Assembly (NCBI GenBank): GCA_028583605.1
Contig: CM053327.1
Coordinates: 14,495,629-14,559,628, forward strand
Direction of reading: 5' to 3'
Length of the DNA: 64,000 nucleotides
Source of the DNA: Dastarcus helophoroides
Lineage: Eukaryota; Arthropoda; Insecta; Coleoptera; Bothrideridae
Positions 49,701 to 59,700 of the stretch are shown in pieces. The notes under the pieces are model-generated. The model had not been told where the DNA came from. It saw nothing but the letters and a program-made list of their open reading frames with translations, and did not search any database. Each line of letters begins with the position of its first letter. Positions within the stretch are counted from its first letter, which is position 1. The position numbers and the translations under genes were made by a program.

Positions 49701-52700
49701 TCTTCTGCTTTTTCCTCTTCACATTTGCTCGTCGTATTTTTCCTCTCGTTATATCTTCGTGGTCTTTTAATCGGAGGCTCAATGTCTGGTTCTTCTTCAT
49801 CTGAGCTGATAATGGGCAGGCGACGACGTTCTTTCTTCTTGGCGCCATCGAGGCGTATTTTGGGGAAACTCACTCCCACTTTCGACATTTAATCTGGGGG
49901 ATTTCCTTCGTTGAACTGCTTTTTCCTTAGATGATGCCTCCGCCTTTGGGAAACCTTCCGTTTTTTTCTCTTAATACTTTCTTCGATTTATTTATTGCTT
50001 CATTCAATGGGCATTTTTTCACTTGCAGTGACAGTTTCTTCAGTTGATGAGGGCGAAGGTTTGTTTGCTAGATTTAAGGGTTTATTATCTTCCGTTGCGT
50101 ATTTTTTTTCTTTAACAAGCAGCTTTTCGCTCGAGGGTGTTTTATGTTCCTCTGGTGGATTTGTTCTTTCTGCTAATGCCTTTGTTTTTTCCCTTGATCG
50201 CCTTTTCTCTTCCATCGGGGGGTCTTTCCCTTTATTTACCAGGAGCTTTTTAGTAGGTTTCTTCTCTTCTTTTGCTGCCGGTTTTTTCTTAGATTTATCT
50301 TCCGCCGATGGCGTCTTCTCTCCGCATTCTTTCCAGCTCACGGTTCTTCAGGCAAGCGATCGTTCTTCGCCGTTTATTCTCCATTTCCGCCAGGAGAGAA
50401 GCTCTTTTGTTCTCCTCCAAAGTGCTCTTTGCTTTGTCGTCAACGTTGCTCAACATATTTTTCACGCTGTCGGTGTTGTTTGGCGTGGTTGCATTGGTGT
50501 AACGTTTCCTCAATGAATATGGTGTGGTTGGCTCCACTTTGTTACAAATTACTGTATTCGTTGAACACTCCAGTAGATCGCTGCTTTCACTATCGCTGCA
50601 ACTGCTGCTGTTGCTCGAGGTATTATCTGAGGAATCATCCGAGGATGTGGACTGATAATGACACTCTCCTGTTGACCAAATTTAAATTCTTCTTTCCTAT
50701 GACATGACGATTGAAGACTTTCTTGTGGTCATCAATATTTGCTTGCATCGGATTTGGTAATAGTTTCTTCTTCGATTGATTGCATAGTCAATCTAACGTC
50801 ACTCAAGATGGTGATTGACTTTTCGGGTTTTTCCAGTCGTTTGCACTCTTCCAACATAATTTGCTCCAACGATTTATTTTGCTCCGTGTCCGACGGTTGG
50901 TAATATGATGAGGAAGTCGAATAATCCGTTGGGCGATTACTATAAGGTGATATCAAGTCCGCGGATGGCGTAATAGGAAACGATGGAGTAATCGGGAGGC
51001 AAGGCGTTGACAGCGAAGTCAAATCCACTCCCACCAACTGTTCCTCCAAAACTTTGTTAAACGGAGTAAAACCATACATTTGGCCAGGAGTCAAAACTCC
51101 CGGAGTCTTAGGTATATTATTTATATTCTTTATGGGGGTTTCCTGAATTACCGCTTTGGGTTCAAAGTCCTCCGTTTCATCGATATCCGGCAAAATCTTT
51201 TCTTCGTTTTCGTTCACGAGGTGCCTTTTATTCGCGTTGAGTTTGGACGGCGAAAGGATTAATTTAGATTTATCTTCCTTTAAATTTTCAGGATTCTTTT
51301 TTGGCTGTTGGTCACATTACACTTTTCTTTTGATTCTGGGGGCCCCGTTGCAATTCCTCAACGAGAAAACTTGCGTTTTTTACGGCTTCTTCCTGTTCGG
51401 TGCTTGACTCCTCTATCGTAATCACCGTGACCTTCTCTTCGTCCTTACTGATTATAGGTTTCGTCGACCACTTTATCCTGTCTAGTTGGGGCGACGTCAG
51501 CCTTCGCTGGGGTTTTCAAGGCCGCCTCCAGTGTTTTCGCTTCATCTTTCAAATCCGCCGCTTCCTCCTCTTTGGCCTTCGATCTGGTTTTTGCTCCATT
51601 CTTCTTGCGCTTCACCCCCAACGATTCCTCGTTTTCCTTGACGGTGTCCGAATTAGTCGCCAATGCTCTCAGGATCGGAATCCCACGCTCTAAACATGGG
51701 GGAAATTTTCCGAATTTCCCCCTTTTTCTGCTTCTTAGCCTCGCTATTAAACAAGCTTTTGCTGGCTCCGACTTTTCTCGTTTTGTCAAAATCTTGCTCT
51801 TTGGTTGGACTACCGATCTTCTTTTCGGGTGTCGAAAAGTCCAAATTTCTCACGTGCGATCCGCTCTTCGGGGTTGGATCCCTAGTTATGAGACTCTCCT
51901 TGTCTATCGGTGTAATCAGGCTATTGTCGAATTCCTTCTCTTTGGGGAGAAGGTCCAATTTTTTGTTAAGCACCGCCGGTGGTTTTTCTTTATCTGTGGG
52001 CGATTCGGGCCGTTGTTTTCCGACGTCGCTTTTTTCATCAACTTTAGGTCTTAATTCTTTTAGAACGGCGGGTTCCTTGGGTATTTTGCGAGAGAAAACT
52101 TTTTTGCGTCGTCTTTCTTTGGGAGTGGAATTGTGAGCAGGGGGCGTTATCAGGCTGTCCATTGTTCGCATTTGGGAAATTTGCGTCTGGGTGTGCATTG
52201 CTGTGCTTTCAGTTACAGCACTCGATGTAGTGATGTTGGTAATGTCAGCTGTAGCATTTACGTAATTTGTTTGCGCTGAAACAAAAATTATGATAATTTA
52301 AAAGGATCAAAATTCATACAATCACGTTTTCCAAGATTAGAAAACGTAGCATAACTTCTTAGTTACAATAATTTTCCAAATCATACCTGGCAAAAACAGT
52401 TACCAAGTAAAACCTATTAAGACAGGTTGAATCAAATTTTATTTCCACTACAGAGATCTGGAAACGTTAAGAGATATAAGGAAGCTTAAATGAGCAAAGT
52501 TGTGCAGAATTTAATGCCTAACAATATACGGCTGAGAAAACAATTGAATTCCAATTCGTCTTGATTTTATTTAGAAAAACCATAGTCAGCTGTTTTTAAG
52601 GCCTCTTCATTGGTGTACGCTAATTTTTTTCTAAAATAAACCGTTTCCAAGAAAATTATGTCAACTCTATTATTTCTTATGGACGCCATATTGAATTGTA

Positions 52701-55700
52701 TCATTTCGAACTCGGCATATTTTTCTGATTAATTTGATGTATGTCATGGTATACTTCAAAGGTGGCAAAGTGGGTTAAATAAAGTAATTTATTATTTTAA
52801 AAAATAAATCAATATAACATCAGAAAGTAAATCTTTTGGATTTATTCAATAAAAAAAAATCAATATAATTAACATTTTTCACTTCTTTATGAAAAACACA
52901 CTGTGCAAGTAGCATCGTTCATTAAAATGATTATTTTGAAAGAAATTTTGCATAAGGTAAATGGTAACTGGCAAAGTATATAAATATAGCAGTCTCCACT
53001 GCACAGGAGAAATAAGTGTTCTCGTTTGGGAAAAAAGAAGAAATATTGCAATTTTTATATAATGGAAGTCAATTTTTTTTTAATTTGAATTCCTATTTTT
53101 ACCAGAGTTTCTACTTTAATCTGGAAATTTTTATTTCACGTCAATAATTAATTTGTAGACTTTGAATTTTTCTCGAAAGTGTTTAAATTTTCTTCCTAGA
53201 AATTTTGAGAACTGCTTCCGCTTCCAACCAATCATGTCTAAAAATTTTCACTCTAAAACCGAAATTTTTTTTTCCCAAAATTTCGAGTTTAGTTTCGTTC
53301 ATTTTTTTAATTTAATTTTTTTCCCTAAAATCGATCTTTTAAAAATTACTTATTTTATGTGTATTGTATTCAGAAATTTGTGCAGATTCCGAAAATGTAA
53401 TAATATACATGGTGTTTCCTTAAAAAAATTGCAACTTTGTCAAAAATTTCAAAACACGATACTCAATTATTGGTTTCATGATGCCATCTTAATCAGCGTG
53501 AAAAACCGTACTATGCTAATTTAACCAATTTCGTATCTTCAATAATAACAAAGTTAGCATTGCTGCAGACTTAATTTGGATCATCCTGTTTATATATCAG
53601 GTGTAACAATAAAAAAAATAGGGGGTGTACCATGATCATGTTACACTCGATATACATTTCAAAATAAATTCGAATTTTTTACTTTCGTCCTAAAATTTAA
53701 ACTTTAAAGTAGTTTTTTTTTTATAAAAAGGAATCATTTTTCAAAAATCGACACTTCTGAGAATTTCCAATTTAATCTTGAAATTTTTCAATTTTTCTTA
53801 AAATGTAGACTTCATCTGAAAATTTCGATTTCTTCTGAAAATTTTGATTTTTTTCACGAATTTCTAATAATCAATCGGAGTGGGAAGGTAAGCCTGCCCC
53901 CGGGTGTCAATCTGTGACACATACCATCATTATTTACTTTTAATAAAAAATTACACGAACACCCAAAAGCAGTCCGACTCACGATTGCTTAAAATAACTA
54001 TAAATTTTGTTCAGAAAGAATAGAAAACTGAATTTCAACAAATTATGTTACCTGTTGTGCTGGAAGTAGAAACTGATGGATTTCCTACATCCTCATTAAT
54101 GATAATTGTGGGCATCTTCAGAATGTCTTGTTCTGTAAGCACTGTGCTGCTTTTCGAAGGTACACTGGTCAAAAGTGGTTGATTATTTACCAAAAAATAT
54201 TTAGATGGCTGGCAGGCTACTGTGCTTATATTCGCAGGCACTGTTGGCATTACAAGCACTCCTCCAGGTACTCACATAGAGCTGGTTCGTTAACGGCGCC
54301 ATTGCATTTGAACTCTTTAGATAGTTATCAAGTGTACCATCAAATATAATAACTTCATTGGATTTTGGAACTGAATCTTTGATTTTATTTGAAGAACTTT
54401 TCAAATCATCCTCTTTTAAACTAGAATTAGCAGACTTGTTATATTTATTGCTAGAATTGTGCGAATTATTCGACGCCTTGAAGCTTCTAAAATAAAAGCA
54501 ATCAATTCAAACTTCATGATATTTCACTGAACCTTACAATGAGACGTTGTGACTACAATCAGTTGTAGGGAAAACATCAACAGGTTTACCTACAAAGTAA
54601 TTTCATAAAGTATTGTTAACTTTATTAGTTTGAACCCTACCAATTATTTCATCCAAAATTTTATCGAAAATAGGATCCTCTTCAGTTTTTTGCACTATGG
54701 TCTTTATAGTCGCATCAAGTTCTTGTGAAACTCCTTCTTGCACCGAAACGGATAATTTCTCCCCAGTATCAGAAGAATTCCTAACTGTATTAATAGTTTC
54801 TGCCAATTTTACGTGTAATTCGTTATTTTCCAGCAAAGTCTGGGCCAAAATCTAGAATTTAAAACATCCATGCACTTAAAAAATTCAAATCAAAGGAGGG
54901 GCCAACCACTATCCTAATACATTTATACAGTGTCAATTTGAAAACGTACCACCTTTAACATTATAGTTGCTTTATAAAATATGGAATTAGGCAAAAATAC
55001 TTCAATTTTATTTTCAAGAGAGACATCTTTTCAACTGAGTTTCAATTAAATTACATCAACCCTTGAGCTGGGGCGAAGTCGACCCCTAAAATCTTAAATG
55101 GGAAGTGGGGGTTGAGCACACCTTATTTGAAAGTAACCCACATATTTGATCCAATTTATTTAAAATTTTTCTAGTAGGTATTTTATTATCCCATAATTCG
55201 ATTCTTTGTATTCGAATACTTATTCGATTCTCAAAAGTATTCGAATTCAATATATTCGATTCTGAAAATCGTTCGATTATTCCAACACTAATATACATAT
55301 ATGAACCAAACCCTTGGTGCTATCTTAGGAGCTACAATGTTAGTTAAATTATGGCAAATAAATCTGAAGTACAGTTAATACTTTTTGAGTCATAATTTGG
55401 GGAAAAATTAAGTTAGCTTTAACTTGGATTTTATTATAAATAAGTATATTTATTTTTGGCTCACCCTTCTGAAGGTCCATTTCTATTAAACACTGCCCAT
55501 TTATTTGTTTATAATCAGATTACATACTTTTATTTTTTTTTCTAAATATTTTTCAATTCAACAAACCCAATAAATATTAATATCATGTTGATAATTTTTT
55601 AAAAAGGCATACAGAAATAATTGAAGTAGAACTTTTTGGCATCATTTTGAATTGGATACCTCACAATATATGGAAAATTTTGAAGCAGTTAGTTGGAATT

Positions 55701-56583
55701 ATTTTGCAATTCTCAAAATTATATAACAATATTGGCATAACACAGCAGTTCCATGCAAATATTATATAGAACTAATAAAATTTAGAAGTTTTCACAATAC
55801 ATGTACACAACTTGGCCCCTCGGTTATTTATGATTTAAATTAGTAATTATTTTGCTTGGCTCAGGATGAAATAGCCAGATAAGATGAGTGATAATTACTC
55901 CTGAAATGTCTGCATTTTCATCTTTGGTTTGTGTGGATTTACTAGCCGATTGTGATTTAGAAAGGATATTGCTGTTTTTTGGAGTAATTTCATCTTTGGC
56001 ATTTCCAGGCAATGATTCCGTTGGTGTGGCATTTAAACAAAAATGAGTCTCACATTCGGATGCGTGCGATTCACCATCATTAACTGATATAGGAGACCTG
56101 CAATAAATGACTTAAGCATAGTTGCTGAAAATATATAAAAACTTACGGAACAGCAGAAGATGGAATGGATGATTCTTTTTCCAATAAGTATAGAAACTGC
56201 TTTATAATACTTGTTGGATCTTTATTCTCTTTGTAATAATTAGTTTGCTCGAGCAACCCTTGAACTTTAAACAAAAGTCACAAACTTAAAAAACACTTCT
56301 TCCTATTTTTTTCACCAACCTATTGTAACCATCTGTGCATATTCCTCTAGTATCTCTTCAAGGCATTTTCCTGCAACTCTGGTTACGAAAACTTTCCTCT
56401 TGCCAAAAAGCGTAGCCTGAGATTTTAAACACTCAGACGACTTGATAAATTCCTCGTACGCAGTATGACATTTTTCGCTCTTTAGGTACCCTAGCAAAAC
56501 AAATTAGATATAGCCAGTTTTCACTACTATTCTAGTAACTTACCCAAGACTAATTTAGCTATTTGCTGTTTACTTATCTCCAT
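46727..56583 (-). CDS. NPAT / multi sex combs-like histone locus body protein
   Basis: Nine exons on the minus strand: 56583-56544, 56490-56320, 56264-56147, 56097-55899, 54851-54641, 54589-54538, 54486-54052, 52275-48642 and 46859-46727. All have GT..AG borders and matching phases. The protein would be about 1,660 residues, between human NPAT and Drosophila Mxc in size. The N terminus MEISKQQIAKLVLGYLKSEK is a LisH domain like that of NPAT. Later landmarks are ILAQTLLENNEL, GSHVRNLDFSTP, a Ser/Glu-rich region, and a basic C terminus (SRKRKGSILEDSQ) ending in VDLFLNKLHGSS. NPAT/Mxc is the scaffold of the histone locus body and activates replication-dependent histone genes in S phase. Exons 1-6 and 9 are clean. 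Exons 7 and 8 need about ten +1 frame changes. The assignment rests on domain order and resemblance recalled from the family, not on an alignment. Confidence 0.72.
46860..48641. other. Last intron of the NPAT-like gene
   Basis: The 1.8-kb intron has donor GTAAGC and acceptor TTTTCAG. It holds degenerate TTTCGAAATTT repeat at about 47650-48010 and otherwise unremarkable sequence. Small frames at 46901-47216 are shadows of each other. Confidence 0.55.
48642..52275 (-). CDS. Giant exon 8 of the NPAT-like gene, split over several frames
   Basis: This 3.6-kb exon runs from TTTCAG|CGCAAAC to AAGAG|GTAAGC. Coding character is continuous: Lys/Glu/Ser/Pro-rich, without simple repeats. The open frame nevertheless changes along its length. 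Segments end at stops near 51653, 51445, 51312, 50732, 50635, 50295, 50000, 49927 and 49797, and then an intact 3'-terminal frame follows to the donor. Each time the continuation lies in the frame reached by skipping one base. The segments overlap, so each change must lie within a window before the stop. Examples of clean continuation are SDPESIGD to NSDTVKENEE and SGSEFP to KIRLDGAKKKERRR. No candidate introns (GT..AG) bridge the breaks. With these nine changes plus one in exon 7, the total length is a multiple of three and meets the phase of exon 9. Confidence 0.65.
52276..54051. other. Intron 7 of the NPAT-like gene
   Basis: This holds degenerate repeat at about 53040-53880. Between about 53405 and 53605 lies a segment with GGTGTTTCC at one end and GGATCATCCTGTTTATATAT at the other, which resembles the ends of an old element. 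No gene is supported; the 120-codon plus frame at 53162 is repeat translation. Confidence 0.45.
54852..55898. other. Intron 4 of the NPAT-like gene
   Basis: It is bounded by donor GTAATT and acceptor TTCTAG. The sequence is AT-rich. A patch at about 55195-55275 repeats TATTCGAATA / ATTCGATTCT several times. I found no gene or transposon end. Confidence 0.5.
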
Positions 56584-57000
56584 AGTAGTCGATTAATAAG
56601 CAAAATCGATGCCTTTAACCGTATATTTATCCACAATCAACAAGCCTAGTACTCCCGCCATAGAAAAATCAAATTTGACAACTGTCAACGTCTGCCAATT
56701 ATCAGCTGCATGATGGAGAGACGGGCCTTTTAGGCGCCAAGTTGAATAAAAAATATTCATATGGATTTGTAGAGCATCGATCTTCAAACTTTATCGATTC
56801 AGGGAAACCTTAGAGAATTAATTAAATCAAAGCAATATGTTTCGGGGCCAACCAATCAATCAACAACTCGCAATATCGTTAACCTCAGAGATCCGCTGAA
56901 ATAGTTTAAGGACCACTGACATAGAGCATAGAATTTTACACTCATCGATTTATAGTCCATTTCGGATAAATGTGCATAAGTATACTGTGGTAGGCGTCAA
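56584..57000 (-). promoter_or_regulatory. Promoter region of the NPAT-like gene with four ATCGAT sites
   Basis: Upstream of the start codon ATCGAT occurs at 56605-56610, 56776-56781, 56793-56798 (as TATCGATT) and 56944-56949. In Drosophila, TATCGATA (the DRE) is bound by DREF and recurs in promoters of replication and cell-cycle genes, which suits an S-phase regulator. A TTTGACAACTGTCAA palindrome also lies near 56675. Binding is inferred from sequence only. Confidence 0.4.
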
Positions 57001-57489
57001 GTATTAAATCACCCTTTAGATCAGTTACTAAAAAAAAAATCGCCAGAACTAAAGCTACCTTCACGCGTAAAACATTTTGGTGATGTTTCTTAGTGCTCCA
57101 TATACAGATTGGACCATAAGTAATGGTACATAGAGCAAAAGATTTTTCGTATTTCGTCGATTGTTAATTGAACATATTTGTTTTGTCGACTTATTTTAAA
57201 ATTACACCAAACAGCCATAAAAAATAAAATTACAATCGTAAACACTAACCTTAGTTAGTCAACTAGCAGTTATGGGCCCAATTGTCAACCACAATTTGAA
57301 CATAATGGTGGCGCTATTTTCTTTAAGCTTTGCGTTGCCTGTAAATTCCCTTTTTGAATGCTTTGTTGCAACATTTTAACCTTTGTATCACTTAAAGTTG
57401 ATATTTCTTATGTAGGAGATATGACGCCAATTCATCATTATCATTCAATTTTTTTTTATTAGAAATGTTTTAAGATGTCACCAACAAGG

Positions 57490-57810
57490 CGATTAATCGG
57501 AAATAGATCTTTCAGCACCCAGTTTCATCGGGAATCGATTCTTTTGCGCATGATTCGAATCGATCCAAAAATCGATTATTTAAAAAGGAATCGACATCCC
57601 TAGAGCAGACGTAGTAAATCGTCTTCGTTGTCGGCACTGCGTCATCTGCATAACGTACGGTCTTGAACTGCATATTTCCCATCATATATACTCCCGGCAC
57701 CAGTTTTTTCCCACCATATTTCAGCTAATTCGTTTCTTATATTATCGTTTCCGGGAGCTTATCTGTTCTTTAAGTTGCGTACAATGGTGGACCAGATTAG
57801 CAATCTATCT
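57490..57810 (-). pseudogene. Non-LTR retrotransposon reverse transcriptase fragment
   Basis: Reading the minus strand, LKNR-stop-APGNDNIRNELAEIWW matches the K(N)xKAPGxDxIxxEL block at the start of non-LTR reverse transcriptases. A short way on, MQFKTVRYADDAVP is the catalytic YADD block. The roughly 100 residues that normally separate the blocks are missing, and stops interrupt the frame. It is an internally deleted, dead fragment. The left part (57530-57590) has several GAATCGAT/ATCGATT copies of uncertain origin. Confidence 0.6.
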
Positions 57811-57939
57811 AACTCTCCATCCATGCTCAAAGAACCACGCATAAAAATAGTTAATTCCAGAAAACATGTATATCCAACTTATTTAACATCAATTTTTATA
57901 TAGAAACCACAATGACCAAAGTTCCCTTCAAATAAGGCA

Positions 57940-58310
57940 TTAAATTCGTAATAAAGAATATCAAGCGCCCATCGAAATGCATTTTATTTTTTTAAGCAAA
58001 AACCATTCGTCGGACGAAAAAAGTCAAGAGAGAATTTTTACCAAGTAATAAAATATCTTAATAAAAACCATATTTATTTTGAAAAAAAATTTAGTGGCGT
58101 GATTATTTTTCTATTTATTTTCTAGACTAAAAATGTTCAAGGGCATATTAACCGAAAACCGTTCATCGTACGAAAAAAATAAATAAATAAGGAAGCATTT
58201 TACCAAGAAATGAAGGATGTTTATGTTAGAAAAAAAGCATTGGCGTACCATTTTTTTCGTTAAGAATACTCGACGGCATGTTAGCTCGGATGCCATTGTT
58301 AGAAGTAGAA
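57940..58310. repeat. Degenerate tandem repeat of about 150 bp
   Basis: Three related starts, TCAAGCGCCCATC (about 57960), TTCAAGGGCATAT (about 58135) and CTCGACGGCATGT (about 58268), are each followed by A/T-rich sequence. Two of them also carry ACCATTCGTCGGACGAAAAAA / ACCGTTCATCGTACGAAAAAA and TTTACCAAGTAATAAAA / TTTACCAAGAAATGAAGG. The spacing is about 135-170 bp. This looks like a short satellite-like array or a duplicated element end. Confidence 0.5.
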
Positions 58311-58616
58311 CAAATATTTTTCTTGCAAAAAATGTGCTTTTATGAATAGTTAGTATCTACTAAAATTCAAAAAAATATTTTTGAAGATTTTAAAGTAAAG
58401 AAAAAAGAATTTTTTTCTTAATTTTCAAGACCCTGTATCTTCAAAATAAAACGGACCCATGTTGATATGAACTTTTTTTCTTAAAATGACCCAAGGATTA
58501 GGCTCCTTAAGTATTAGCATTCTATTCGAAAACATCCTGTATAATTCAATTCTTCAGAAGTTTCGGTTCAAGAAGCCAAAATTGGGGGATTCAGCCCAAA
58601 TTCTAAATAAAATGAA

Positions 58617-58700
58617 AGGAGAAACTATAAGAATGAACTGGAGAAACTATAAGAACTGGAGAAACTATAAAAATGAACTGAAGAAACTATAATGAACTGC
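58617..58700 (+). repeat. Minisatellite, four units of GGAGAAACTATAAGAATGAACT type
   Basis: Four head-to-tail copies, 18-22 bp each and slightly different (the second is shortened by four bases), lie in the spacer downstream of the activin receptor gene. Confidence 0.8.
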
Positions 58701-58746
58701 ATAAACTCAGGTAAAATAAGAGACAATATGAAAACGGGTGAACATT

Positions 58747-58752
58747 TTTATT
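58747..58752 (-). terminator. Candidate poly(A) signal of the activin receptor gene
   Basis: AATAAA on the minus strand lies about 950 bp after the stop codon. The interval 58760-59700 is free of the degenerate repeat, as expected for a 3' UTR. Other AATAAA copies lie closer, so the end is uncertain. Confidence 0.35.
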
Positions 58753-59700
58753 AAAAAAATATTAGTACAATAAAACTTGTAAAGGACATGGATTATTAGT
58801 TTCAATAAGGAATATTTTCAGTACATTCACTGTTAAAAAAAGTTTTTAACACATCTGAATGCAAAATAAATTAAGTTAACAAAAAATGATAAAACAGTTT
58901 AATTTCTGCAATTACTAGATAATAAAATGATAAAACATCTAAATTCTACTTATAATATAGTCTAAAATAAAAACAGGGATATTGCTGATTATTGGACATT
59001 TTAAATGTGTTGTGTATCAAAAATAAACATTTTAAAGCACCCAGCTTGCAGTCAATTTATATTAAAACTTTGAAAAATATATACAGAGGTAGATTGGGAT
59101 AGGATTAAATAATATTACAATAATAAGAGTAATCCAACACATCAATTAGGCAAGAAAATCAATTACAGACTAAACAATGTTAAGTTTGGGATAATTACCT
59201 AAAGATAAAATGTGATTTATTTCATGTATAAAGCAAATCTTTATTCTTTCAGTGGTCAGTCTTTAACATTTTCTTAATACTATAAGATTTTAACATTAAT
59301 CAGCCAATTATTTTTTGTCAATTTAGACACAAATTTAAGTTATCCTGGGATACTTTCCTTGGCCTACTATTCATAACTTGAATTATAGCTTCAATTAAAG
59401 GTAATTTTCCCTTTGAGCATTAATAAACATTCAATTTCCTTTCTTCTTAAAAATAAAACAGCACAAACTGACATGATATGTACCACATATATACATTAAT
59501 CTCTATCTATTTTATAGGCAATAATGAACTTAATAAAACAAACCGGAATTAATCAAATTTTTTGGCAACTAGTGCGGTGTTGGAACTATGTGGTAAAACA
59601 ATATAGTAGGCAAGCATTTCAAATGCAATTGCAGGCTCTTCAGCCAGGTACTGATTCTTGATGCAGGTACGCTATCTGACTGCTTTTCCGTCTTAGATGT
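58753..59700 (-). other. Probable 3' UTR of the activin receptor gene
   Basis: This is repeat-free, AT-rich sequence directly after the TAA at 59703-59701, with no coding frame. Its contrast with the flanking repeats supports a transcribed untranslated region. Confidence 0.4.

Noticed and set aside
49130..52140. Long plus-strand frames (49146-49571, 49995-50516, 51572-52054, 51663-52136)
   Set aside because: They lie antisense to the NPAT-like exon 8. Their Ser/Phe/Leu-rich composition is the complement of Lys/Glu/Ser codons, and they show no domain or splice context.
53405..53605. Possible transposon with GGTGTTTCC / GATCATCCTG ends
   Set aside because: The ends are too short and imperfect, with no target duplication that I could identify; mentioned only as intron content.
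54255..54290. A 16-bp intron (GTGAG...AG) to explain the frame change in NPAT-like exon 7
   Set aside because: It is far too short to splice; a one-base change explains the continuation to GGVLVMPTVP better.
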